Assembly: GCA_001515945.1 (NCBI GenBank)
Contig: LOER01000033.1
Coordinates: 62,001-126,000 of the forward strand
Reading direction: 5' to 3'
Length of the DNA: 64,000 nucleotides
Source of the DNA: Desulfitibacter sp. BRH_c19
GTDB taxonomy: Bacteria; Bacillota; DSM-16504; Desulfitibacterales; Desulfitibacteraceae
How positions within the stretch are numbered: the first letter of the stretch is position 1; each line of letters opens with the position of its first letter. Of this stretch, positions 1-8,391 are shown piece by piece. Below the pieces are notes generated by a model, which was not told the origin of the DNA, searched no databases, and worked only from the letters and a program-made list of their open reading frames with translations. The translations under genes and the position numbers were made by a program.

Positions 1-1
1 A

Positions 2-892
2 ATGGACAAAGAAAAATTATGGGGTGGGTTAAATCAGCCAAATCTAAAACCCCAGGAGGCAGATTTTACTATTGTAGGCTTACCATTTGATGAAGCTAGC
101 AGTTATAGAAAAGGTTCTGCCCTCGGTCCCCAAAAGTTAAGAGATATATCATATCATATCCCACCAAGTACTGAAGAAGGACAGCCCATATCTGGTATTT
201 CTTTAGTTGATCTGGGAGATTGGTTGCCTAAAGGATTGTCCCAGGAAAATTACTTTGAGCAGGTTGAAGAGAAAGCCGCAATGCTATTTGGCAAAACCTT
301 TCCCATCTTCATCGGTGGTGACCATTCAGTCACTATCCCTGTCTTGAGAGCCATGAACCGAGCGTTCACAGAACCAGTTGGCATTGTACATTTAGATGCC
401 CATCTGGATTTATGTAACATATTGGACGGTAATAGCCTATCTCATGGTTGTACCCATAGAAGAGGCCTAGAACTTGATTCCTTTTCCCTCGAAAATACAT
501 ATTTTGTGGGTATTAGGTCCTGTGAAACCCAAGAATTAGAATTCATTAAAGATAAGGATGCTAATATCTACACTTCTAGAACGCTCTTTGAAACTGGTGC
601 AAAAGTCATTGCTGAGGAAATTGTTCGAAAGCTTTCGGGACTGAACAAAATCTATCTGACACTTGATATTGATATACTTGACCCTGCTTTTGCTCCAGGT
701 ACGGGCACACCCAAGTCAGGTGGTATCAGTTCAAGAGAACTACTTGAACTTCTTAGAGTCTTTTCCAAGCTACCTCTTGTTGGAATGGACCTTGTGGAAA
801 TGTCACCACCCTTGGACTGCTCAGATATTACAGCCTTTGCAGCTCAAAGGGCTATCACAGAAATGCTTGGACATCTCTCTAAAAAGTTTTAA
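2..892 (+). CDS. speB: Ureohydrolase, agmatinase/arginase family
   Basis: Enzyme of the arginase/agmatinase family, which hydrolyses a guanidino group and releases urea. Agmatine to putrescine is the commonest reaction for proteins of this size; guanidinobutyrate, guanidine or formimidoylglutamate hydrolysis cannot be excluded. The binuclear manganese site is readable: H108 in GGDHSVT, D132, H134 and D136 in HLDAHLDL, and D222/D224 in TLDIDILDP, followed by the APGTGTP loop. The 296 residues are full family length. The ATG is the second base of the window, so the ribosome site and any upstream partner are out of view. The 3' end overlaps the convergent flavoprotein gene by 14 bp. The family is certain; the substrate is not. 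Confidence 0.9.
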   Translation: MDKEKLWGGLNQPNLKPQEADFTIVGLPFDEASSYRKGSALGPQKLRDISYHIPPSTEEGQPISGISLVDLGDWLPKGLSQENYFEQVEEKAAMLFGKTFPIFIGGDHSVTIPVLRAMNRAFTEPVGIVHLDAHLDLCNILDGNSLSHGCTHRRGLELDSFSLENTYFVGIRSCETQELEFIKDKDANIYTSRTLFETGAKVIAEEIVRKLSGLNKIYLTLDIDILDPAFAPGTGTPKSGGISSRELLELLRVFSKLPLVGMDLVEMSPPLDCSDITAFAAQRAITEMLGHLSKKF

Positions 893-1433
893 GCATGTCT
901 TTGAATTTTGTTAATTTATCAGGTTTTGAAAGTATTTCTCCAGGAGGATCTACCTGATTTACAAAGAACTCAAGTTTGTATTTTACATCTAACATTTTAT
1001 AAAAGTATTTGATGGTCTTTTTAGAGCAATCGTGTACGCCTTGGAGATTCATACCAGCAGTTGAAATAAACATTCCAGGCTTGGGTGGTTTTTCATTAAC
1101 CTTCAACACATATTTTCGAGCCCAATACATCTGTGCTCGATCAATCATTCCTTTAGCCAATGCATTTATATTCATTGAAAATACTGGAGCAGCTATGATA
1201 AGCTTGTCTGTATCTTCTATCTTTTGGAACAGGTCAACTAGGTCATCTTTAAATATACAGATGCCTGTTTTAGAGCATGATTCGCAACCTATACAAGGTT
1301 TAAATTTTAGCTCCCTTAAACGTACTATATTTGTTTTATTTCCTTGGCTTCCTAGGTAATCAATTGCTGTTTCTAAGAGGATTGTACTGTTACCCCTAGG
1401 TCTTGGGCTACAAGCTATACCCAATATATTCAT
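879..1433 (-). CDS. Iron-sulfur flavoprotein (NADPH-dependent FMN reductase fold)
   Basis: Small flavodoxin-like redox protein of the archaeal/clostridial iron-sulfur flavoprotein type. The N-terminus MNILGIACSPRPRGNST is the FMN-phosphate loop. It is followed near residue 47 by CIGCESCSKTGIC, the compact CX2CX2C-type cluster ligand motif of these proteins. Members carry electrons between ferredoxin and acceptors such as oxygen or peroxide; the partner here is unknown. The open frame extends upstream to 1472, but the AAAGG at about 1442-1446 stands 9 bases before the ATG at 1433, which also matches the usual family N-terminus. The gene converges on and slightly overlaps the ureohydrolase gene. 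Confidence 0.85.
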   Translation of the reverse strand: MNILGIACSPRPRGNSTILLETAIDYLGSQGNKTNIVRLRELKFKPCIGCESCSKTGICIFKDDLVDLFQKIEDTDKLIIAAPVFSMNINALAKGMIDRAQMYWARKYVLKVNEKPPKPGMFISTAGMNLQGVHDCSKKTIKYFYKMLDVKYKLEFFVNQVDPPGEILSKPDKLTKFKDMLKTF

Positions 1434-1483
1434 TGCCATCAACCTTTCAATGATTTTTTTACTAAAATGCAAAAGTGCCGTTT

Positions 1484-1513
1484 TCTTCTGAACTCTGTCT
1501 TCTGTCTTCTGAG
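1484..1513. repeat. TCTGTCTTCTGA short tandem repeat
   Basis: Two to three imperfect units of TCTGTCTTCTGA lie between the flavoprotein start and the DUF3784 gene. A related single unit sits near 28900, behind cbpA. It is low-complexity intergenic repeat with no coding role seen. Confidence 0.4.
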
Positions 1514-1587
1514 CTAGATGGATAATCAGTAAGCTTCATACAAAAAACATGTACTGAAGGGAGGAAGGTGCAAATGCACCAGATAAC

Positions 1588-1905
1588 ATGAAAGTATTCT
1601 ATTTTATAGCAATTGTATTCTTTGTAATTGGTTATCTCATACGTTATCAAAAGATGTATAACCTAATGGCCGGTTATAGGATCAGCTCTAAAAAAGGTAA
1701 CATTACCAACGCAGAGGGACTCGCAAAGGAAATGTTTTGGCTGTGTATGGTTCTTGGTGTACTTTTTCTTATGGTACCCTTTGTAGTCCATATTCCATAT
1801 GCCCCACCCATAATTTTTGGGATAGCTATATTTTATAGTGTCATTGCAGTATTTAGGGCCAATATGAAATATGATGTTCGTTTTCAAAAACCTCCACGTA
1901 AGTAA
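1588..1905 (+). CDS. DUF3784-like small membrane protein
   Basis: A 105-residue integral membrane protein with one N-terminal helix (residues 3-18) and two further helices (about 48-67 and 72-90). The short loop YNLMAGYRISSKKG after helix 1 is typical of DUF3784 proteins, small membrane proteins of unknown function in Firmicutes. The ribosome site AGGAAGG (1562-1568) is closer to an ATG at 1574. That ATG opens a five-codon frame whose TGA overlaps this start as ATGA, so translation may be coupled. A second protein of the same type lies convergently at 2082-2408. Confidence 0.7.
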   Translation: MKVFYFIAIVFFVIGYLIRYQKMYNLMAGYRISSKKGNITNAEGLAKEMFWLCMVLGVLFLMVPFVVHIPYAPPIIFGIAIFYSVIAVFRANMKYDVRFQKPPRK

Positions 1906-1924
1906 ACTATCTAAAGATCCAAGG

Positions 1925-2087
1925 AATTTATCCAAAACTCTAAATAGGTTAAGGCCCCCACTTCGATATAAGGAAAGGGGACACACCTGTGAGTAGAACC
2001 AGGAATTTCCCCAATTTGGCTAAATCAGGTGGAGTAGAGTCTCCATCTAATTCCCCTATGTTCAGCTTTGGGTGAACGAGTTCACTT
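1925..2087 (-). repeat. Dispersed structured repeat, copy 1
   Basis: First of three copies of an element also found at 24521-24642 and 49360-49523. Read on the minus strand it begins at the stop codon of the 2082-2408 gene. It can form a series of hairpins: GTTCAGC/GCTGAAC with one mismatch in this copy, a 12-bp stem around AATCAGGTGGAG/CTCCATCT, and a GGGGACA-type arm. It fills the gap between the two convergent DUF3784 genes. No protein is encoded. Function unknown; a terminator-like or mobile REP-like element is possible. Confidence 0.8.
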
Positions 2088-2408
2088 CTTTTTATAATAA
2101 TACGGAGTTCTAAAGTATATACGTATTGCTGCCACTAAGATAATAAAGGTATACAGCCACCAGACATAGTAGTCAATCACCCTTATGCCTAAAGGAATAA
2201 GCATTGTAGTAATTCCAATGGTGAAGAGCCATTTACCCATGAATTGGCTTAAGCCCTTTTTATCTTTGATATATTTCTCTTTGTATCCAGCAATTAAAGC
2301 GATCTTTTGCTTAAACCAAATTAAATACCCTAACATACAAACTAGCAAACCAATAAATATCAGAATGAGCTCATCACTAACTAATAAAATCTGTCTTTCT
2401 ATCTCCAT
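2082..2408 (-). CDS. DUF3784-like small membrane protein
   Basis: A 108-residue membrane protein with helices at about 14-31, 58-77 and 80-97 and the loop IALIAGYKEKYIKDKKG, the same layout as the protein at 1588-1905. It is therefore assigned to the same DUF3784-like group by eye. Function unknown. The ATG at 2408 has AGGAAGG upstream. Its TGA stop is part of the boundary of dispersed repeat copy 1. It faces the other DUF3784 gene, so the two are not co-transcribed. Confidence 0.7.
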   Translation of the reverse strand: MEIERQILLVSDELILIFIGLLVCMLGYLIWFKQKIALIAGYKEKYIKDKKGLSQFMGKWLFTIGITTMLIPLGIRVIDYYVWWLYTFIILVAAIRIYFRTPYYYKKK

Positions 2409-2510
2409 AAATACACCTTCCTACTCAAAGGTAGATTTGACTTTTGTTGGATAAAATTGTATAACTATTATACTACTATAATATAATCTTAGTATACTGG
2501 AGGAATAATA

Positions 2511-3002
2511 ATGAGTACAGAAAAAAATTTAAAAGATGCCTTTGCTGGGGAATCCCAGGCTAATCGAAAATATTTAGCTTTTGCAAAAAAAGCTGATGAA
2601 GATGGCTATCCTATAATAGCTAAATTATTTAGAGCAACTGCTGAAGCTGAGACACTTCATGCTCATGCACACCTTAGAACATTAGGAGCAATTAAATCAA
2701 CTAAGGAAAACCTTGAAGCTGCAGTTGAAGGGGAAACATATGAATTTACGAAAATGTATCCCGAATTCATAGAGGAAGCAAAACAAGAAGGAAACAAGAG
2801 AGCACAAAGGTCCTTTGAACTTGCCAATGAAGCTGAAAAGGTTCACGGTGGCCTGTTTAAGAAAACATTAGAAAAAATGGATAAAGTAGAAGACGTTGAT
2901 TTCTATCTTTGTGAAGTGTGCGGAAACATTGTAGAAAATAGTGCTCCTGAAAAATGTTCTATCTGTGGTGCACCTGCTAGTAAATTTAAAAAAATAGACT
3001 AG
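2511..3002 (+). CDS. rbr: Rubrerythrin
   Basis: Peroxide-reducing non-heme iron protein of the anaerobic oxidative-stress defence. Residues 1-130 form the ferritin-like four-helix bundle with the diiron ligand motifs ([12 protein letters not shown] and AEAETLHAHAH early, FELANEAEKVHGG later). The C-terminus carries a short rubredoxin domain with CEVCG and CSICG. At 163 residues it is shorter than classical rubrerythrin (about 190). GGAGG stands 7 bases before the ATG. The gene is followed by a hairpin and then a universal stress protein on the same strand, so a stress operon is likely. A second rubrerythrin-like gene is at 59035-59571. Confidence 0.93.
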   Translation: MSTEKNLKDAFAGESQANRKYLAFAKKADEDGYPIIAKLFRATAEAETLHAHAHLRTLGAIKSTKENLEAAVEGETYEFTKMYPEFIEEAKQEGNKRAQRSFELANEAEKVHGGLFKKTLEKMDKVEDVDFYLCEVCGNIVENSAPEKCSICGAPASKFKKID

Positions 3003-3012
3003 ATAAACTTGT

Positions 3013-3033
3013 AACCCACACTATTTGTGGGTT
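3013..3033 (+). terminator. Intercistronic hairpin between rbr and usp
   Basis: AACCCACA (3013-3020) pairs perfectly with TGTGGGTT (3026-3033) around a five-base loop. It is followed by GTTCTAT rather than a clean T-run, so it may attenuate or protect message ends and not fully stop transcription into the stress-protein gene. Confidence 0.5.
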
Positions 3034-3059
3034 GTTCTATCAAAGGAGGTTAAATAAGT

Positions 3060-3488
3060 ATGAAAAAAATTCTAGTTGCCGTTGATGGTTCAGATGCAGC
3101 TCAAAAGGCAGCTGAAAGAGCCCTTGAGCTTGCAAAAGCCCTTTCTGCAAAAATAACAGTTATTTCTGTAGCAGTACCTGCTCCAGCTCCAATTCACTGG
3201 AGTGGAACACATTTTTACTATGATGAATTATTGGAAAGACAAAAGAAGCAAGCAAAAGATCTATTGGAAAGCTATAAGAGTTTCTATGAAAAGGAAAACA
3301 TCCAAATTGAAATGATTGCCAAGGAAGGTGATCCAGCAGAAGAGATTTGCCAGGCAGCCAACTCTGGTGACTACTACATGGTCATCATGGGCAGCAAAGG
3401 TTTAACTGGTATTAAAAGGGCTCTCATTGGTAGTGTTGCAAACTATGTAGTTCAAAGCTGTAAGTCCCCAGTACTTGTGGTTAAGTAG
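3060..3488 (+). CDS. Universal stress protein, UspA family
   Basis: Cytoplasmic nucleotide-binding stress protein of 142 residues, a single Usp domain. The N-terminal strand KILVAVDGSDAA and the C-terminal phosphate-binding signature GSKGLTGIKRALIGS, which fits G-x2-G-x9-G-S, indicate the ATP-binding subclass. AAAGGAGG stands before the ATG. It follows rubrerythrin by 57 bp on the same strand and is closed by a strong terminator at 3570-3607. Co-transcription with rbr, modulated by the hairpin between them, is inferred. The precise role is unknown, as for most Usp proteins. Confidence 0.92.
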   Translation: MKKILVAVDGSDAAQKAAERALELAKALSAKITVISVAVPAPAPIHWSGTHFYYDELLERQKKQAKDLLESYKSFYEKENIQIEMIAKEGDPAEEICQAANSGDYYMVIMGSKGLTGIKRALIGSVANYVVQSCKSPVLVVK

Positions 3489-3569
3489 AAATCGATATAA
3501 AGAAAACTTCTAATAGTATACGAAAAACAGGGGGCCTTTATTGTTAGTAGTCTAAATATAGGATAAGCA

Positions 3570-3607
3570 AAGCCTACCTTTACTTTAAGTAAAGGTAGGC
3601 TTTTTTG
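3570..3607 (+). terminator. Rho-independent terminator after usp
   Basis: The arms AAGCCTACCTTTACTT (3570-3585) and AAGTAAAGGTAGGCTT (3587-3602) are perfectly complementary and run into TTTTTT. This is a strong terminator for the rbr-usp unit. Confidence 0.9.
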
Positions 3608-3685
3608 ACCTGAAATATAAACATTATTTGCTAAAGTAGTGAGTATTCTTATTGGTTGTGAAAAATATTATCTCAAGAATCGCCC

Positions 3686-4864
3686 TTATAGAAAGCTTTT
3701 ACCAAATTCCTCACATTTAGAAATCATTTCGTTATCTGGATTCCATAAGACTTTCAGACCTTGATTTGCTATTTCAAAACCAGCTTCTTCTAATCTCTTA
3801 GTCACTACCTCTACAGATTCACCACTCCAACCATAAGAACCAAAGGCTGCAGCCTTTTTACCTTTAAAGCCGAGGCCCTTAATTTCCTCAAGCAATCCTG
3901 CAATATGGGATAAAATGCCCCTGTTGATAGTAGAAGAACCAAACAATACAGCTTTTGATTTAAAGATTTCTGTGATAACATCATTTCTATCAGATTTAGC
4001 TATATTGTACAATTTCACTTTCATTGTTTCATCAGTTTTTTTAAGTCCATTAGCTATAGCCTCTGCCATTCTCTTAGTTGAATTCCACATGGTATCATAA
4101 ATAATAGTAACTTGATTTTCCTGATAATCATCTGCCCACTTGGCATAAAGCTCAACAATCTGCATTGGGTTATCGCGCCAGATGACACCATGACTTGGAC
4201 ATATGATATCTAGGGGTACATTGAAATCAACAATTTCGTTAATTTTTTTGGGAACAAACTTACTAAATGGAGTTAATATGTTTGCATAATACTTGATTGC
4301 TTCAGCTATTAGCTCATCTTTATCTACTAAATCATTAAAAAGAACTTCTGTTGCATAATGTTGACCGAATGCATCATTACTAAAGAGAATATTATCTCCT
4401 GTGAGATAACAAAACATGCTGTCTGGCCAATGAAGCATTGGAGCTTCTATAAACATTAGCTGTTTATCACCTAAATCTAGCTTGTCTCCTGTTTTTACTA
4501 TTTGGAAATTCCAATCCTGATGCATCTGTGCTTTTATCATCTTAGCACCATTTTTGGAACAATAGATAGGAACATCTGGTATCCTCTTAATTAATTCAGA
4601 AAGCGCTCCACTATGGTCAACTTCTGAGTGGTTAGCCACAATAAAATCAATATCTTTTAGATCTATTGCTTTTTCTAAGTTGTCCACATACTCATGGGCA
4701 AAAGGCGTCCACGCGGTATCAATCAAAACATTTTTCTGATCTTTGACCAAATATGAATTGTAACTAGATCCTCTGTGTGTACTTAATTCTTGTCCATGAA
4801 AATGTGTAAGCTCCCAATCAACTTTTCCTACCCAAGTAACACTATCAGTAATTTTCATATTCAT
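3686..4864 (-). CDS. fprA: Flavodiiron protein (A-type flavoprotein)
   Basis: Two-domain oxygen or nitric oxide reductase of anaerobes. Residues 1-245 are a metallo-beta-lactamase-like diiron domain with the diagnostic NHSEVDH motif near residue 79, H-W-P-D near 146, the Asp of FSNDAFG and the His of CPSHG. Residues 250-392 are a flavodoxin domain with the FMN loop IIYDTMWNSTKRMAEAI. The length of 392 is normal. GGAGG stands 7 bases before the first ATG; a second ATG two codons on is less well placed. No rubredoxin or reductase gene adjoins it; the rubrerythrin gene nearby suggests a shared oxidative-stress neighbourhood. Confidence 0.95.
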   Translation of the reverse strand: MNMKITDSVTWVGKVDWELTHFHGQELSTHRGSSYNSYLVKDQKNVLIDTAWTPFAHEYVDNLEKAIDLKDIDFIVANHSEVDHSGALSELIKRIPDVPIYCSKNGAKMIKAQMHQDWNFQIVKTGDKLDLGDKQLMFIEAPMLHWPDSMFCYLTGDNILFSNDAFGQHYATEVLFNDLVDKDELIAEAIKYYANILTPFSKFVPKKINEIVDFNVPLDIICPSHGVIWRDNPMQIVELYAKWADDYQENQVTIIYDTMWNSTKRMAEAIANGLKKTDETMKVKLYNIAKSDRNDVITEIFKSKAVLFGSSTINRGILSHIAGLLEEIKGLGFKGKKAAAFGSYGWSGESVEVVTKRLEEAGFEIANQGLKVLWNPDNEMISKCEEFGKSFL

Positions 4865-4894
4865 ATAAAAACCTCCATAAACAATTATTTTTTG

Positions 4895-5854
4895 TTATTG
4901 ATAAACAATATTATTCATTTCTCCACCAGATATATACTTTTTACATTGTTCAATAAAATAATCTACTGCATTGTCCATAAAGTAATTGGTAAAGGTTGCA
5001 GAATGGGGTGTTACCACCACTCTTGAATGGTTTTTAAGTGGATGTTCTACTGGAGCAGGTTCCTGAGATAGTACATCCAACCCACACCAAGAAATAATTC
5101 CTTCATCTAATGCCCAAAGAAGAGCATCCTCATCTACGGTACTTCCTCTACCAAGATTAATAAAAACTGTACCTTTATTCATATTCTGAAACATTTCCTT
5201 ATTGAAAAACATAAAGGTTGTTTCTAATTTTGGCAAAAGGTTTACAACTATTTTGCAATCTTGTAAAATATGAGGAATCTTGTCCATATTTGCCCAAATT
5301 ATATCGTCTTGAGTCTTATTATTTGGTACAATACGTCTTATACCATAGGCTTTCATTCCGAAACCTTTAGCCATTTTTCCCAGTTCCGTCCCTATTGAAC
5401 CGCATCCAATTATAGCCATACTAGTACCTTTGATATCAAAGAATTCATCTGCCACATCAGATCTATAGTTCTGTTTAACAGTCTGCGCCCTAGATGAGTA
5501 TATTATTCCCCTAGAAAATCCTAATATGAATCCCATTGCATGCTGTGCCATGGGATAACCATGATACCCGGAAGAGGTCGTAAAAAGAATACCCGATTCT
5601 TTAATTTCAGGGGATTCTATGTAATCTGCTCCAGCAGAAGGAGTAGTAATCCATTTGAGATTTTTTGACACATCCAGCCATTTAACTTGAAATGACCACC
5701 CAAAATATATGTGTGCATCGGAAATCATCTGGGAGATATCATCCATTTTATTATGGTAAACAGCTACATCAATATCAGGTAAAGATTCTTTAATTCTTTG
5801 AATCTGATGCTCCTTTATTTTCCAAAAATCATATTTGTGATTTAAATTTATCAA
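4895..5854 (-). CDS. D-isomer 2-hydroxyacid dehydrogenase
   Basis: NAD(P)-dependent reductase of 2-oxoacids of the D-2-hydroxyacid dehydrogenase family, 319 residues. The Rossmann motif AIIGCGSIGTELGKMAKGFG, the catalytic Arg of INLGRGSTVDEDAL, the Glu of LSQEPAP and the His of VTPHSA are all present. The substrate is not predictable. The start is uncertain: the frame begins with TTG just after an in-frame TAG, with no good ribosome site, and the next ATG would remove the first helix. It lies 30 bp upstream of fprA on the same strand, so co-transcription is possible. A related enzyme lies at 45935-46912. Confidence 0.85.
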   Translation of the reverse strand: MINLNHKYDFWKIKEHQIQRIKESLPDIDVAVYHNKMDDISQMISDAHIYFGWSFQVKWLDVSKNLKWITTPSAGADYIESPEIKESGILFTTSSGYHGYPMAQHAMGFILGFSRGIIYSSRAQTVKQNYRSDVADEFFDIKGTSMAIIGCGSIGTELGKMAKGFGMKAYGIRRIVPNNKTQDDIIWANMDKIPHILQDCKIVVNLLPKLETTFMFFNKEMFQNMNKGTVFINLGRGSTVDEDALLWALDEGIISWCGLDVLSQEPAPVEHPLKNHSRVVVTPHSATFTNYFMDNAVDYFIEQCKKYISGGEMNNIVYQ

Positions 5855-5993
5855 GAGCTTAATCTGCTATCACTCCCACAATTTAGGCAATTTTATGTTT
5901 ATACTCCTATTCTATTTTTTTCTAATCTTTTCCTTCTCTATACATAAATCTCCATATTTATTTCATAATATTATTTACCATAATATAACTACT

Positions 5994-8324
5994 TCATTTT
6001 GCAAATTTCTCTAGACTGCCCATTTGGGAAAGCACAATTTCCATCCCATCATCACTAACCTGAAGAAACTCTTTTTGATCATAATTTAACTCATTATCAC
6101 TAAGTTTTGCCACTTTGCCGCTTCCAACTTCCATATCATAAACAACTACATGCTGCCTGTTTACATTATTTTCCTCTTTATAGCCCTTAATCACCAGCTT
6201 CGTTGAGTCATTGCTCCAGATCATTTTTGTATTAAAAAAGTCCAACTCAAAATCTACACAGTTTAAGCTTGTAATAAGATCACCATTAGCATCTATGATC
6301 CTAATATTTTTTGAAGAATATCTACTACTTCCATTCAGTTCTACGACTGCTATCTTGCTATTATCTGGTGCAACAGTAGGAGCATGAACATTTTGCTTCA
6401 GCCTGGTGGTTTTACCTGTTTTTATATCAATCTTTACAAGGTCACATATGCCTTCCCATTGTTCCCGCCAGTTTTCTAACAGCAAAGTGCCATTATCCAG
6501 CCATGTAAAATTAACAGGCAGGAGACCTTGAATGTTGTTGTTAAAATATGGTAATATGTCTGTTTCATACTTGGTAAGAATCCTTTTTCCCTTACTGTCC
6601 ATAATATATAAGTTGAGGGGTAGTCCCATAACATCATATGTGTTTTCCCCATGATAATAAGAAAATACTGCAATTTTTGTATCATCAGGGGCAGGTTTGG
6701 CACCCAAAATCCACTCGTTTTGTGCCACCTTAATCTCTGTCATTTCCCATGAATTTATATCTAATAGGTTTTGCTGGTTAGTGATAACCTTGGGGGAGTG
6801 ATTAAACCATGAGGTTTTCAGCCAACCACCTACTGCTTGAAATACCATATCCAGTTCCCTTATTTCTCCTGTTTCAACATTATAGACAGCTGGCATCCCA
6901 GGAAAAGCATCACCAGCACTAGGAAGGTGCTTAATAAAAGAAATCCACTTCCTATCTGTGGAATAGTTAAAATTGTCATACTTTTGCCCAGCAAATGTCT
7001 CCAGAACCTCCCTATTTCCTGTATCAAGATTCCAGGAGATTATATTGCGGGCATAGATATATTTCCCATTTTCCATAGCTTCACCAGTAGCATTGGATCT
7101 CCTAGAGTACTCTACACCGTCTTGATCCCAGTCCTCAGCTGTATAATAAAAATCCTCTGTTCCTTTAAGAATACAAGTTGAATAGCCTACTAATTCCAGA
7201 TCATAAATATTTAGATCGCTTGTGAAATAAAGTCCTTCAGCATTTGCATTTGGGATATCATCTCCACGCCTGGTATAGGTAAAATAATTGCCATTTGGTG
7301 ACCAAAGTGGCCCTGATAAGTAATCAACTGACCCTACTCCCTTACCATTAATAATATCAAAAACATAGCCAGTAGAAATTTTTGAAGGCCCAGTCCCTAA
7401 TATCAGATATTTTTCCTGTGGAGACCAGCTTAGGTCTGGAAGACTACCTGCATAGGAATATTTTTTGACTAGTGCAAAATATTTTCCATTCTGACAATAA
7501 GCATTATAGCCTCCTCCGTTTTTGACCAGGATAAGTTCATTTTTGCCTGAAGGTGATGTATATTTTTGCAAAATCTTATTTTTGAATGCAACTTCTAGAG
7601 TTCCATCCTCCGGTGGATACCACTGTCGATGGGAATTTCCATCCATCTGGTTATAAGCATACTCTAATACTCCATCCTCATGCCAGTGCAGCGGCCTAAA
7701 ATGCTCCTTCTGATTTGCCTTTTTTATAATCTTAGTTTCTTTACTATTAATATTATACATGACTAGATCTACAGTTCCGTCTAACTCCCATTCAATAGGG
7801 GGGTTAAGATAACGCACCTGCCCGAGAGCCAGCCAATTCCCATCAGGTGACCAAACTGGTTTTCCTACATAATTGATACTGTTCACCTTGGTATATGTTT
7901 GAGCATCTAAAATCTCACCCAGGCGTAAAGAGGACATCCCTATATCTGCAATAGCGTAGTTACTATTCGGAGACCAATAGAACCCATCAATCTTACCCTC
8001 TATTTCTGAGACAGCATTAGGCTCCTTTTCTCCAACCTGCCAAATAAAAATTCCACCCGTTTCTTTAAGCTGGTCAGCAACAATATAAGCAACCTTCTGT
8101 TGGTCAGGAGACCACGTTTCTAAGGATATATCTTTCAATTCTGCTAAATGTGCCTTTATAAACCGTTGTGAATAGTGCGATATATCAGGCAGCTGGGATT
8201 TATCTCCACTATGTTCCGCTTGGGATGGAATATTGTTTTGTTCAGGAAGTTCCTCCCGTTGGTTCATCGTACAGCTAATTGTTAATAGACTTATCATCAG
8301 CAAGATAAAGAGTACCCTTTTCAT
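5994..8324 (-). CDS. Lipoprotein with TolB/WD40-like beta-propeller repeats
   Basis: A 776-residue exported lipoprotein. The signal peptide ends in LLTISC with C18 as the lipid anchor. The body repeats motifs such as WSPDGNWLALG, WSPNGNYF, WSPQEKYLILG and WSNDSTKLVI, characteristic of PD40/TolB-like propeller blades. At least two propellers are likely. It probably binds a partner outside the membrane; no catalytic residues were recognised. The frame is open to 8366, but GGAGA before the ATG at 8324 fixes the start at the signal peptide. It is the third gene of a unit with the radical SAM gene (67 bp upstream) and the lipoprotein at 9521-10321. Confidence 0.8.
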   Translation of the reverse strand: MKRVLFILLMISLLTISCTMNQREELPEQNNIPSQAEHSGDKSQLPDISHYSQRFIKAHLAELKDISLETWSPDQQKVAYIVADQLKETGGIFIWQVGEKEPNAVSEIEGKIDGFYWSPNSNYAIADIGMSSLRLGEILDAQTYTKVNSINYVGKPVWSPDGNWLALGQVRYLNPPIEWELDGTVDLVMYNINSKETKIIKKANQKEHFRPLHWHEDGVLEYAYNQMDGNSHRQWYPPEDGTLEVAFKNKILQKYTSPSGKNELILVKNGGGYNAYCQNGKYFALVKKYSYAGSLPDLSWSPQEKYLILGTGPSKISTGYVFDIINGKGVGSVDYLSGPLWSPNGNYFTYTRRGDDIPNANAEGLYFTSDLNIYDLELVGYSTCILKGTEDFYYTAEDWDQDGVEYSRRSNATGEAMENGKYIYARNIISWNLDTGNREVLETFAGQKYDNFNYSTDRKWISFIKHLPSAGDAFPGMPAVYNVETGEIRELDMVFQAVGGWLKTSWFNHSPKVITNQQNLLDINSWEMTEIKVAQNEWILGAKPAPDDTKIAVFSYYHGENTYDVMGLPLNLYIMDSKGKRILTKYETDILPYFNNNIQGLLPVNFTWLDNGTLLLENWREQWEGICDLVKIDIKTGKTTRLKQNVHAPTVAPDNSKIAVVELNGSSRYSSKNIRIIDANGDLITSLNCVDFELDFFNTKMIWSNDSTKLVIKGYKEENNVNRQHVVVYDMEVGSGKVAKLSDNELNYDQKEFLQVSDDGMEIVLSQMGSLEKFAK

Positions 8325-8391
8325 ACTGTCTCCTTTCCCTGATATCCTACATTTTTCGTGTATCAAAAATTCTGTTACTATGTAATTGGCA

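Noticed and set aside
1925-2087. Insertion sequence
   Set aside because: No transposase or target duplication seen; all three copies are short, non-coding and tied to gene ends.
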